64,000 nucleotides of DNA from Bombus terrestris (taxonomy: Eukaryota; Arthropoda; Insecta; Hymenoptera; Apidae). The stretch spans positions 1 through 64,000 of the forward strand of contig NW_025963646.1 in assembly GCF_910591885.1 (NCBI RefSeq), written 5' to 3'. This document shows, piece after piece, positions 1 to 11,520 of this stretch. The notes beneath the pieces were generated by a model, which saw nothing but the letters and a program-made list of their open reading frames with translations, searched no databases and was not told the DNA's origin. Position numbers and translations under genes: made by a program. The first letter of the stretch is position 1. Every line of letters starts with the position of its first letter.

Positions 1-2780
1 TCCCACGTTGTCCCACGTTGTCCCACGGTGTCCAACGATGTCCAACGGTGTCCCACGTTGTCCCACGTTGTCCCACGGTGTCCAACCGTGTCCAACGATG
101 TCCAACGGTGTCCCACGTTGTCCCACGTTGTCCCACGTTGTCCCACGTTGTCCCACGGTGTCCAACGATGTCCAACGGTGTCCAACGGTGTCCCACGATG
201 TCCACCGATGTCCAACGGTGTCCAACGGTGTCCAACGGTGTCCAACGGTGTCCAACGATGTCCAACGATGTCCAACGATGTCCAACGGTGCCCAACGATG
301 TCCAACGATGTCCAACGGTGTCCCACGATGTCCCACGTTGTCCAACGGTGTCCCACGTTGTCCCACGTTGTCCCACGTTGTCCCACGTTGTCCCACGTTG
401 TCCCACGTTGTCCCACGATGTCCCACGTTGTCCCACGTTGTCCCACGTTGTCCCACGTTGTCCCACGTTGTCCCACGTTGTCCCACGTTGTCCCACGTTG
501 TCCCACGGTGTCCAACGGTGTCCAACGATGTCCAACGGTGTCCAACGGTGTCCCACGTTGTCCCACGTTGTCCCACGTTGTCCCACGGTGTCCAACGATG
601 TCCAACGGTGTCCCACGTTGTCCCACGTTGTCCAACGGTGTCCAGCGGTGTCCCACGTTGTCCCACGTTGTCCCACGTTGTCCCACGTTGTCCCACGATG
701 TCCCACGTTGTCCCACGTTGTCCCACGGTGTCCAACGGTGTCCAACGATGTCCAACGGTGTCCAACGGTGTCCCACGTTGTCCGACGTTGTCCGACGTTG
801 TCCCACGTTGTCCCACGGTGTCCAACGGTGTCCAACGATGTCCAACGGTGTCCAACGGTGTCCCACGATGTCCACCGATGTCCAACGGTGTCCAACGGTG
901 TCCAACGGTGTCCAACGGTGTCCAACGATGTCCAACGATGTCCAACGATGTCCAACGGTGTCCAACGGTGTCCCACGGTGTCCAACGGTGTCCCACGTTG
1001 TCCCACGTTGTCCCACGTTGTCCCACGTTGTCCCACGTTGTCCCACGTTGTCCCACGTTGTCCCACGGTGTCCAACGGTGTCCAACGATGTCCAACGGTG
1101 TCCAACGGTGTCCCACGTTGTCCCACGGTGTCCAACGGTGTCCAACGATGTCCAACGGTGTCCAACGGTGTCCCACGTTGTCCCACGTTGTCCCACGTTG
1201 TCCCACGTTGTCCCACGTTGTCCCACGTTGTCCCACGTTGTTCCATGGTTTCCCACGTTGTCCCACGTTGTCCCACGTTGTCCCACGTTGTCCCACGTTG
1301 TCCCACGTTGTCCCACGGTGTCCAACGATGTCCAACGGTGTCCAACGGTGTCCCACGGTGTCCAACGGTGTCCCACGTTGTCCCACGTTGTCCCACGTTG
1401 TCCCACGTTGTCCCACGTTGTCCAACGGTGTCCCACGGTGTCCAACGGTGTCCCACGTTGTCCCACGTTGTCCCACGTTGTCCCACGTTGTCCCACGTTG
1501 TCCCACGTTGTCCCACGTTGTCCCACGGTGTCCAACGATGTCCAACGGTGTCCCACGTTGTCCAACGGTGTCCAACGGTGTCCCACGTTGTCCCACGTTG
1601 TCCCACGTTGTCCGACGTTGTCCCACGATGTCCCACGTTGTCCAACGATGTCCAACGGTGTCCCACGTTGTCCCACGTTGTCCTACGTTGTCTCACGTTG
1701 TCCCACGTTGTCCCACGTTGTCCCACGTTGTCCCACGTTGTCCCACGGTGTCCAACCGTGTCCAACGATGTCCAACGATGTCCAACGGTGTCCAACGGTG
1801 TCCCACGGTGTCCAACGGTGTCCCACGTTGTCCCACGTTGTCCCACGTTGTCCCACGTTGTCCCACGTTGTCGCACGTTGTCCCACGTTGTCCCACGGTG
1901 TCCAACGGTGTCCAACGATGTCCAACGGTGTCCAACGGTGTCCAACGATGTCCAACGGTGTCCAACGGTGTCCCACGTTGTCCCACGTTGTCCCACGTTG
2001 TCCCACGGTGTCCAACGATGTCCAACGGTGTCCCACGTTGTCCAACGGTGTCCCACGTTGTCCCACGTTGTCCCACGTTGTCCCACGATGTCCCACGTTG
2101 TACCACGTTGTCCCACGTTGTCCCACGGTGTCCAACGGTGTCCAACGATGTCCAACGGTGTCCAACGGTGTCCCACGTTGTCCCACGTTGTCCCACGGTG
2201 TCCAACGATGTCCAACGGTGTCCCACGTTGTCCCACGTTGTCCCACGTTGTCCCACGTTGTTCCATGGTTTCCCACGTTGTCCCACGTTGTCCCACGTTG
2301 TCCCACGGTGTCCAACGGTGTCCCACGGTGTCCAACGGTGTCCCACGTTGTCCAACGATGTCCAACGGTGTCCAACGGTGTCCAACGGTGTCCAACGGTG
2401 TCCAACGATGTCCAACGATGTCCAACGATGTCCAACGGTGCCCAACGATGTCCAACGATGTCCAACGGTGTCCCACGATGTCCCACGTTGTCCAACGGTG
2501 TCCCACGTTGTCCCACGTTGTCCCACGTTGTCCCACGGTGTCCAACGATGTCCAACGGTGTCCCACGTTGTCCCACGTTGTCCAACGGTGTCCAACGGTG
2601 TCCCACGTTGTCCCACGTTGTCCCACGTTGTCCCACGTTGTCCCACGATGTCCCACGTTGTCCAACGATGTCCAACGGTGTCCCACGTTGTCCCACGTTG
2701 TCCTACGTTGTCCCACGTTGTCCCACGTTGTCCCACGCTGTCCCACGTTGTCCCACGTTGTCCCACGGTGTCCAACGGTG
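1..2780. repeat. 5' part of array with no long internal duplication recognised
   Basis: Mixed a-runs and c/d blocks. TCCACCGATG cassettes lie at 201 and 871, TTCCATGGTT at 1,241 and 2,261, CCCAACGATG at 291 and 2,441, and TCCTACGTTG at 1,681 and 2,701. The last mark creates a minus-strand stop. I see no gene or unique DNA. The left end is cut by the window. Confidence 0.8.
1241..1250. repeat. TTCCATGGTT marker unit (first of about 34)
   Basis: The unit differs from TCCCACGTTG at several positions and replaces the CpG by TG. I find it at 1,241, 2,261, 3,411, 5,301, 9,051, 9,581, 10,161, 11,921, 12,491, 14,014, 16,164, 18,264, 18,874, 19,184, 21,604, 22,144, 22,734, 24,274, 26,424, 27,224, 29,594, 30,034, 30,804, 32,664, 38,204, 40,684, 41,514, 43,084, 43,894, 47,064, 51,364, 53,504, 54,344, 57,064 and 59,474. 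It always sits inside a-units, usually two to four after a d. It contains CCATGG, the only such site in an otherwise NcoI-free repeat. Confidence 0.85.
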
Positions 2781-3210
2781 TCCAACGATGTCCAACGGTG
2801 TCCAACGGTGTCCCACGTTGTCCGACGTTGTCCCACGTTGTCCCACGTTGTCCCACGGTGTACAACGATGTCCAACGGTGTCCCACGTTGTCCCACGTTG
2901 TCCCACGTTGTCCCACGTTGTCCCACGTTGTCCCACGTTGTCCCACGTTGTCCCACGTTGTCCCACGTTGTCCAACGATGTCCAACGATGTCCAACGGTG
3001 TCCAACGGTGTCCCACGTTGTCCCACGTTGTCCCACGTTGTCCCACGGTGTCCAACGATGTCCAACGGTGTCCAACGGTGTCCAACGGTGTCCCACGATG
3101 TCCAACGATGTCCAACGATGTCCAACGCTGTCCCACGTTGTCCCACGTTGTCCCACGGTGTCCAACGGTGTCCAACGATGTCCAACGATGTCCAACGGTG
3201 TCCCACGTTG
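2781..3210. repeat. 430-bp block, first copy (offset 1,560 bp)
   Basis: Rare units TCCGACGTTG (2,821), TACAACGATG (2,861) and TCCAACGCTG (3,121) recur in the same order and spacing at 4,381, 4,421 and 4,681. The unit order between them matches as far as I can read. Homology stops near 3,210, where the first copy continues with a-units and the second enters another TCCGACGTTG. Confidence 0.85.
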
Positions 3211-3580
3211 TCCCACGTTGTCCCACGTTGTCCCACGATGTCCCACGTTGTCCCACGTTGTCCCACGTTGTCCCACGGTGTCCAACGGTGTCCAACGATG
3301 TCCAACGGTGTCCAACGGTGTCCCACGTTGTCCCACGTTGTCCCACGGTGTCCAACGATGCCCAACGGTGTCCCACGTTGTCCCACGTTGTCCCACGTTG
3401 TCCCACGTTGTTCCATGGTTTCCCACGTTGTCCCACGTTGTCCCACGTTGTCCCACGGTGTCCAACGATGTCCAACGGTGTCCCACGTTGTCCCACGTTG
3501 TCCAACGATGTCCAACGGTGTCCCACGTTGTCCCACGTTGTCCCACGTTGTCCCACGTTGTCCCACGTTGTCCCACGTTG

Positions 3581-4080
3581 TCCCACGGTGTCCAACGATG
3601 TCCAACGGTGTCCAACGGTGTCCAACGGTGTCCCACGTTGTCCCACGTTGTCCCACGTTGTCCCACGGTGTCCAACGATGTCCAACGGTGTCCCACGTTG
3701 TCCAACGGTGTCCCACGTTGTCCCACGTTGTCCCACGTTGTCCCACGTTGTCCCACGTTGTCCCACGTTGTCCCACGTTGTCCAACGATGTCCAACGGTG
3801 TCCCACGGTGTCCCACGTTGTCCCACGTTGTCCCACGTTGTCCCACGTTGTCCCACGTTGTCCCACGGTGTCCAACGGTGTCCAACGATGTCCAACGGTG
3901 TCCAACGGTGTCCCACGTTGTCCCACGTTGTCCCACGTTGTCCCACGGTGTCCAACGATGTCCAACGGTGTCCCACGTTGTCCCACGTTGTCCCACGTTG
4001 TCCCACGTTGTCCCACGTTGTCCCACGATGTCCCACGTTGTCCCACGTTGTCCCACGTTGTCCCACGTTGTCCCACGTTC
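3581..4080. repeat. 500-bp block, first copy (offset 2,070 bp)
   Basis: The order of b, c, d and a units from 3,581, ending in the rare unit TCCCACGTTC at 4,071, repeats at 5,651-6,150. Anchors include b at 3,581/5,651 and 3,661/5,731, and the c-d-b triplet at 3,781/5,851. After 4,080 the copies differ by a whole-unit 50-bp length change. Confidence 0.8.
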
Positions 4081-4340
4081 TCCCACGTTGTCCCACGTTG
4101 TCCCACGTTGTCCCACGTTGTCCCACGTTCTCCCACGTTGTCCCACGTTGTCCCACGTTGTCCAACGGTGTCCCACGTTGTCCCACGTTGTCCCACGTTG
4201 TCCCACGGTGTCCAACGATGTCCAACGGTGTCCAACGGTGTCCCACGGTGTCCAGCGGTGTCCCACGTTGTCCCACGTTGTCCCACGTTGTCCCACGTTG
4301 TCCCACGTTGTCCCACGTTGTCCAACGATGTCCAACGGTG

Positions 4341-4770
4341 TCCAACGATGTCCAACGGTGTCCAACGGTGTCCCACGTTGTCCGACGTTGTCCCACGTTG
4401 TCCCACGTTGTCCCACGGTGTACAACGATGTCCAACGGTGTCCCACGTTGTCCCACGTTGTCCCACGTTGTCCCACGTTGTCCCACGTTGTCCCACGTTG
4501 TCCCACGTTGTCCCACGTTGTCCCACGTTGTCCAACGATGTCCAACGATGTCCAACGGTGTCCAACGGTGTCCCACGTTGTCCCACGTTGTCCCACGTTG
4601 TCCCACGGTGTCCAACGATGTCCAACGGTGTCCAACGGTGTCCAACGGTGTCCCACGATGTCCAACGATGTCCAACGATGTCCAACGCTGTCCCACGTTG
4701 TCCCACGTTGTCCCACGGTGTCCAACGGTGTCCAACGATGTCCAACGATGTCCAACGGTGTCCCACGTTG
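4341..4770. repeat. 430-bp block, second copy (offset 1,560 bp)
   Basis: This is the partner of 2,781-3,210, carrying TCCGACGTTG at 4,381, TACAACGATG at 4,421 and TCCAACGCTG at 4,681. A further TACAACGATG at 4,811 suggests a partial third repeat just downstream. Confidence 0.85.
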
Positions 4771-5650
4771 TCCGACGTTGTCCCACGTTGTCCCACGTTG
4801 TCCCACGGTGTACAACGATGTCCAACGGTGTCCCACGTTGTCCCACGTTGTCCCACGTTGTCCCACGTTGTCCCACGTTGTCCCACGTTGTCCCACGTTG
4901 TCCCACGGTGTCCAACGGTGTCCCACGTTGTCCCGCGTTGTCCCACGTTGTCCCACGTTGTCCCACGTTGTCCAACGGTGTCCCACGGTGTCCAACGGTG
5001 TCCCACGTTGTCCCACGTTGTCCCACGTTGTCCCACGTTGTCCCACGGTGTCCAACGATGTCCAACGGTGTCCCACGTTGTCCAACGGTGTCCCACGTTG
5101 TCCCACGTTGTCCCACGTTGTCCCACGATGTCCCACGTTGTCCCACGTTGTCCCACGTTGTCCCACGGTGTCCAACGGTGTCCAACGATGTCCAACGGTG
5201 TCCAACGGTGTCCTACGTTGTCCCACGTTGTCCCACGGTGTCCAACGATGCCCAACGGTGTCCCACGTTGTCCCACGTTGTCCCACGTTGTCCCACGTTG
5301 TTCCATGGTTTCCCACGTTGTCCCACGTTGTCCCACGTTGTCCCACGGTGTCCAACGGTGTCCCACGGTGTCCAACGGTGTCCCACGTTGTCCCACGATG
5401 TCCAACGATGTCCAACGATGTCCAACGGTGTCCAACGGTGTCCCACGTTTTCCCACGTTGTCCCACGTTGTCCCACGGTGTCCAACGATGTCCAACGGTG
5501 TCCCACGTTGTCCAACGGTGTCCCACGTTGTCCCACGTTGTCCCACGTTGTCCAACGTTGTCCCACGATGTCCCACGTTGTCCCACGTTGTCCCACGTTG
5601 TCCCACGTTGTCCCACGTTGTCCCACGTTGTCCCACGTTGTCCCACGTTG

Positions 5651-6150
5651 TCCCACGGTGTCCAACGATGTCCAACGGTGTCCAACGGTGTCCAACGGTG
5701 TCCCACGTTGTCCCACGTTGTCCCACGTTGTCCCACGGTGTCCAACGATGTCCAACGGTGTCCCACGTTGTCCAACGGTGTCCCACGTTGTCCCACGTTG
5801 TCCCACGTTGTCCCACGTTGTCCCACGTTGTCCCACGTTGTCCCACGTTGTCCAACGATGTCCAACGGTGTCCCACGGTGTCCCACGTTGTCCCACGTTG
5901 TCCCACGTTGTCCCACGTTGTCCCACGTTGTCCCACGGTGTCCAACGGTGTCCAACGATGTCCAACGGTGTCCAACGGTGTCCCACGTTGTCCCACGTTG
6001 TCCCACGTTGTCCCACGGTGTCCAACGATGTCCAACGGTGTCCCACGTTGTCCCACGTTGTCCCACGTTGTCCCACGTTGTCCCACGTTGTCCCACGATG
6101 TCCCACGTTGTCCCACGTTGTCCCACGTTGTCCCACGTTGTCCCACGTTC
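5651..6150. repeat. 500-bp block, second copy (offset 2,070 bp)
   Basis: This is the partner of 3,581-4,080, ending in TCCCACGTTC at 6,141. It leads directly into the cluster of further TCCCACGTTC units. Confidence 0.8.
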
Positions 6151-6460
6151 TCCCACGTTGTCCCACGTTGTCCCACGTTGTCCAACGGTGTCCCACGTTG
6201 TCCCACGTTGTCCCACGTTGTCCCACGTTGTCCCACGTTGTCCCACGATGTCCCACGTTGTCCCACGTTGTCCCACGTTGTCCCACGTTGTCCCACGTTC
6301 TCCCACGTTGTCCCACGTTGTCCCACGTTGTCCCACGTTGTCCCACGTTCTCCCACGTTGTCCCACGTTGTCCCACGTTGTCCAACGGTGTCCCACGTTG
6401 TCCCACGTTGTCCCACGTTGTCCCACGTTGTCCCACGTTGTCCCACGTTGTCCCACGTTC
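6091..6460. repeat. Local expansion marked by TCCCACGTTC units
   Basis: TCCCACGTTC, in which the last base G has become C, lies at 6,141, 6,291, 6,341 and 6,451. Earlier copies are at 4,071 and 4,121. The TCCCACGATG unit at 6,091 and its followers recur at 6,241, giving a local 150-bp period, and the 50-bp spacing 6,291/6,341 repeats that of 4,071/4,121. This looks like small-scale amplification of a single mutated unit. Confidence 0.75.
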
Positions 6461-6699
6461 TCCCACGTTGTCCCACGTTGTCCCACGTTGTCCCACGTTG
6501 TCCCACGTTGTCCCACGTTGTCCCACGTTGTCCCACGTTGTCCCACGTTGTCCCACGTTGTCCCACGGTGTCCAACGATGTCCAACGGTGTCCAACGGTG
6601 TCCCACGGTGTCCAACGATGTCCAACGGTGTCCCACGTTGTCCCACGTTGTCCCACGTTGTCCCACGTTGTCCCACGTTGTCCCACGTTGTCCCACGTT

Positions 6700-9190
6700 G
6701 TCCCACGGTGTCCAACGATGTCCAGCGGTGTCCAACGGTGTCCCACGTTGTCCCACGTTGTCCCACGTTGTCCCACGTTGTCCCACGTTGTCCCACGTTG
6801 TCCCACGTTGTCCCACGTTGTCCCACGTTGTCCCACGTTGTCCCACGTTGTCCCACGGTGTCCAACGATGTCCAACGGTGTCCCACGTTGTCCCACGTTG
6901 TCCAACGGTGTCCAACGGTGTCCCACGTTGTCCCACGTTGTCCCACGTTGTCCCACGTTGTCCCACGATGTCCCACGTTGTCCCACGTTGTCCCACGTTG
7001 TCCCACGTTGTCCCACGTTGTCCCACGGTGTCCAACGATGTCCAACGGTGTCCAACGGTGTCCAACGGTGTCCCACGTTGTCCCACGTTGTCCCACGTTG
7101 TCCCACGGTGTCCAACGATGTCCAACGGTGTCCCACGTTGTCCCACGTTGTCCCACGTTGTCCCACGTTGTCCCACGTTGTCCCACGATGTCCCACGTTG
7201 TCCCACGTTGTCCCACGTTGTCCCACGTTGTCCCACGTTGTCCCACGTTGTCCCACGTTGTCCCACGTTGTCCCACGTTGTCCCACGTTGTCCCACGGTG
7301 TCCAACGTTGTCCAACGGTGTCCCACGTTGTCCAACGGTGTCCCACGTTGTCCCACGTTGTCCCACGTTGTCCCACGTTGTCCCACGGTGTCCAACGATG
7401 TCCAACGGTGTCCCACGTTGTCCCACGTTGTCCCACGTTGTCCCACGTTGTCCCACGGTGTCCAACGATGTCCAACGGTGTCCAACGGTGTCCCACGGTG
7501 TCCAACGGTGTCCCACGTTGTCCCACGTTGTCCCACGTTGTCCCACGTTGTCCCACGTTGTCCCACGTTGTCCAACGATGTCCACCGGTGTCCCACGGTG
7601 TCCAACGGTGTCCCACGTTGTCCCACGTTGTCCCACGTTGTCCCACGTTGTCCCACGTTGTCCCACGTTGTCCCACGTTGTCCCACGGTGTCCAACGGTG
7701 TCCAACGATGTCCAACGGTGTCCAACGGTGTCCCACGTTGTCCCACGTTGTCCCACGGTGTCCAACGTTGTCCAACGGTGTCCAACGGTGTCCCACGGTG
7801 TCCAACGGTGTCCCACGGTGTCCAACGGTGTCCCACGTTGTCCCACGTTGTCCCACGTTGTCCCACGTTGTCCCACGTTGTCCAACGGTGTCCCACGGTG
7901 TTCAACGGTGTCCCACGTTGTCCCACGTTGTCCCACGTTGTCCCACGTTGTCCCACGTTGTCCCACGTTGTCCCACGTTGTCCCACGGTGTCCAACGGTG
8001 TCCAAGGATGTCCAACGGTGTCCAACGGTGTCCCACGATGTCCACCGATGTCCAACGGTGTCCAACGGTGTCCAACGGTGTCCAACGGTGTCCAACGATG
8101 TCCAACGATGTCCAACGATGTCCAACGGTGCCCAACGATGTCCAACGATGTCCAACGGTGTCCCACGATGTCCAACGATGTCCAACGATGTCCAACGGTG
8201 TCCAACGGTGTCCCACGTTGTCCCACGTTGTCCCACGTTGTCCCACGGTGTCCAACGATGTCCAACGGTGTCCCACGTTGTCCCACGTTGTCCCACGTTG
8301 TCCCACGTTGTCCCACGGTGTCCAACGATGTCCAACGGTGTCCCACGTTGTCCCACGTTGTTCCACTTTGTCCCACGTTGTCCCACGTTGTCCCACGATG
8401 TCCCACGTTGTCCCACGTTGTCCCACGTTGTCCCACGTTGTCCCACGTTGTCCCACGTTGTCCCACGTTGTCCCACGTTGTCCCACGTTGTCCAACGGTG
8501 TCCCACGTTGTCCAACGGTGTCCCACGTTGTCCCACGTTGTCCCACGTTGTCCCACGTTGTCCCACGTTGTCCCACGTTGTCCCACGTTGTCCCACGTTG
8601 TCCCACGTTGTCCCACGTTGTCCCACGTTGTCCCACGTTGTCCCACGTTGTCCCACGTTGTCCCACGTTGTCCCACGTTGTCCCACGTTGTCCCACGGTG
8701 TCCAACGATGTCCAACGGTGTCCAACGGTGTCCCACGGTGTCCAACGGTGTCCCACGTTGTCCCACGTTGTCCCACGTTGTCCCACGTTGTCCCACGTTG
8801 TCCCACGTTGTCCAACGTTGTCCCACGGTGTCCAACGATGTCCAACGGTGTCCAACGGTGTCCAACGGTGTCCCACGTTGTCCCACGTTGTCCCACGTTG
8901 TCCCACGGTGTCCCACGGTGTCCCACGGTGTCCAACGGTGTCCCACGTTGTCCCACGTTGTCCCACGTTGTCCCACGTTGTCCCACGTTGTCCCACGTTG
9001 TCCCACGTTGTCCAACGATGTCCAACGGTGTCCCACGTTGTCCCACGTTGTTCCATGGTTTCCCACGTTGTCCCACGTTGTCCCACGTTGTCCCACGGTG
9101 TCCCACGGTGTCCAACGATGTCCAACGGTGTCCCACGTTGTCCCACGTTGTCCCACGTTGTCCCACGTTGTCCCACGATGTCCCACGTTG
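6700..9190. repeat. Long duplicated block, upstream copy (partner 19,220-21,743)
   Basis: Rare units TTCAACGGTG (7,901), TCCAAGGATG (8,001), TTCCACTTTG (8,361) and TTCCATGGTT (9,051) recur in order at 20,434, 20,534, 20,894 and 21,604. The offset is 12,523-12,553 bp. From 7,901 to 8,490 I read no unit difference from 20,434-21,023. All offset changes are whole units: for example, the downstream copy gains a b-c pair near 21,024. Homology is traceable back to about 6,700, where TCCAGCGGTG (6,721) aligns with a plain d unit. Confidence 0.85.
8521..8690. repeat. Pure run of 17 TCCCACGTTG units
   Basis: This is one of the longest perfect homogeneous runs. The duplicated copy at 21,074 has 16 units, showing single-unit length change since duplication. 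On the minus strand the run gives GGG every 10 bases with 7-base spacers. Confidence 0.85.
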
Positions 9191-9242
9191 TCCCATGTTG
9201 TCCCACGTTGACCCACGTTGTCCCACGTTGTCCCACGTTGTC

Positions 9243-9250
9243 CCACGTGG
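9243..9250. other. CCACGTGG palindrome, copy 1 of 3
   Basis: The unit TCCCACGTGG (9,241) makes the palindrome CCACGTGG, containing CACGTG. That core is bound by many bHLH and plant bZIP factors. The other copies are at 11,573-11,580 and 21,796-21,803, at the same place in the 2,330-bp segment. A regulatory role is not supported by any nearby gene. Confidence 0.5.
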
Positions 9251-10710
9251 TCCCACGTTGTCCCACGTTGTCCCACGGTGTCCAACTATGTCCAACGTTG
9301 TCCCACGTTGTCCCACGATGTCCCACGTTGTCCCACGTTGTCCCACGTTGTCCCACGTTGTCCCACGTTGTCCCACGTTGTCCCACGTTGTCCCACGTTG
9401 TCCCACGTTGTCCCACGTTGTCCCACGTTGTCCCACGGTGTCCCACGGTGTCCAACGGTGTCCAACGGTGTCCAACGGTGTCCCACGGTGTCCAACGGTG
9501 TCCCACGTTGTCCCACGTTGTCCCACGTTGTCCCACGTTGTCCAACGATGTCCAACGGTGTCCCACGTTGTCCCACGTTGTTCCATGGTTTCCCACGTTG
9601 TCCCACGTTGTCCCACGTTGTCCCACGGTGTCCAACGATGTCCAACGGTGTCCAACGGTGTCCAACGGTGTCCAACGGTGTCCCACGTTGTCCCACGTTG
9701 TCCCACGTTGTCCCACGGTGTCCAACGATGTCCAACGGTGTCCCACGTTGTCCCACGATGTCCCACGTTGTCCCACGTTGTCCCACGTTGTCCCACGATG
9801 TCCCACGTTGTCCCACGTTGTCCCACGTTGTCCCACGTTGTCCGACGTTGTCCCACGTTGTCCCACGTTGTCCCACGTTGTCCCACGTTGTCCCACGTTG
9901 TCCCACGTTGTCCCACGTTGTCCCACGTTGTCCCACGTTGTCCCACGTTGTCCCACGTTGTCCCACGTTGTCCCACGGTGTCCAACGGTGTCCAACGATG
10001 TCCAACGGTGTCCAACGGTGTCCCACGGTGTCCAACGGTGTCCAACGATGTCCAACGGTGTCCAACGGTGTCCCACGTTGTCCCACGTTGTCCCACGGTG
10101 TCCGACGATGTCCAACGGTGTCCCACGTTGTCCCACGTTGTCCCACGTTGTCCCACGTTGTTCCATGGTTTCCCACGTTGTCCCACGTTGTCCCACGTTG
10201 TCCTACGGTGTCCAACGATGTCCAACGGTGTCCAACGGTGTCCCACGGTGTCCAACGGTGTCCCACGTTGTCCCACGTTGTCCCACGTTGTCCCACGTTG
10301 TCCCACGTTGTCCCACGTTGTCCACCGATGTCCAACGGTGTCCAACGGTGTCCAACGGTGTCCAACGGTGTCCAACGATGCCCAACGGTGTCCCACGTTG
10401 TCCCACGTTGTCCCACGTTGTCCCACGTTGTCCCACGTTGTCCCACGTTGTCCCACGTTGTCCCACGGTGTCCAACGATGTCCAACGGTGTCCCACGTTG
10501 TCCCACGTTGTCCAACGGTGTCCAACGGTGTCCCACGTTGTCCCACGTTGTCCCACGTTGTCCCACGTTGTCCCACGATGTCCCACGTTGTCCAACGATG
10601 TCCAACGGTGTCCCACGTTGTCCCACGTTGTCCTACGTTGTCCCACGTTGTCCCACGTTGTGCTACGTTGTCCCACGTTGTCCCACGTTGTCCCACGTTG
10701 TCCCACGTTG

Positions 10711-10980
10711 TCCCACGGTGTCCAACGATGTCCAACGATGTCCAACGGTGTCCAACGGTGTCCCACGGTGTCCAACGGTGTCCCACGTTGTCCCACGTTG
10801 TCCCACGTTGTCCCACGTTGTCCCACGTTGTCCCACGTTGTCCCACGTTGTCCCACGTTGTCCCACGTTGTCCCACGTTGTCCCACGGTGTCCAACGGTG
10901 TCCAACGATGTCCAACGGTGTCCAACGGTGTCCCACGTTGTCCGACGTTGTCCCACGTTGTCCCACGTTGTCCCACGGTG
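10711..10980. repeat. Local 490-bp-offset duplication, first copy
   Basis: The b-c-c-d-d-b-d series at 10,711, the b-d-c-d-d series at 10,881 and TCCGACGTTG at 10,941 recur at 11,201, 11,371 and 11,431. This expansion is seen only in copy 1 of the 2,330-bp segment, so it post-dates or was lost from the others. Confidence 0.75.
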
Positions 10981-11200
10981 TCCAACGATGTCCAACGGTG
11001 TCCCACGTTGTCCCACGTTGTCCCACGTTGTCCCACGTTGTCCCACGTTGTCCCACGTTGTCCGACGTTGTCCCACGTTGTCCCACGTTGTCCCACGGTG
11101 TCCAACGATGTCCAACGGTGTCCCACGTTGTCCCACGTTGTCCCACGTTGTCCCACGTTGTCCCACGTTGTCCCACGTTGTCCCACGTTGTCCCACGTTG

Positions 11201-11470
11201 TCCCACGGTGTCCAACGATGTCCAACGATGTCCAACGGTGTCCAACGGTGTCCCACGGTGTCCAACGGTGTCCCACGTTGTCCCACGTTGTCCCACGTTG
11301 TCCCACGTTGTCCCACGTTGTCCCACGTTGTCCCACGTTGTCCCACGTTGTCCCACGTTGTCCCACGTTGTCCCACGGTGTCCAACGGTGTCCAACGATG
11401 TCCAACGGTGTCCAACGGTGTCCCACGTTGTCCGACGTTGTCCCACGTTGTCCCACGTTGTCCCACGGTG
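11201..11470. repeat. Local 490-bp-offset duplication, second copy
   Basis: This is the partner of 10,711-10,980. An extra TCCGACGTTG at 11,061 lies between the two. Confidence 0.75.
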
Positions 11471-11520
11471 TCCAACGATGTCCAACGGTGTCCCACGTTG
11501 TCCCACGTTGTCCCACGTTG

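Larger units (their letters stand above)
9191..11520. repeat. 2,330-bp segment, copy 1
   Basis: The copy starts with the rare series TCCCATGTTG (9,191), ACCCACGTTG (9,211), TCCCACGTGG (9,241) and TCCAACTATG (9,281). It continues with TTCCATGGTT (9,581 and 10,161), TCCTACGGTG (10,201), TCCACCGATG (10,321) and TGCTACGTTG (10,661). The same series begins again at 11,521, so the two copies abut exactly at a 2,330-bp period. The interior of the last 0.5 kb differs because of a local 490-bp duplication. Confidence 0.88.

Noticed and set aside
1241..1250. TTCCATGGTT as a translation start context, transposon footprint or insertion scar
   Set aside because: It keeps the 10-bp register, has no target-site duplication or inverted repeats, and is plainly a diverged unit that has been copied.
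9205..9215. TTGACC at 9,208 as a bacterial -35 box
   Set aside because: It arises from one A-initial unit, has no -10 partner at a suitable distance and no downstream gene.
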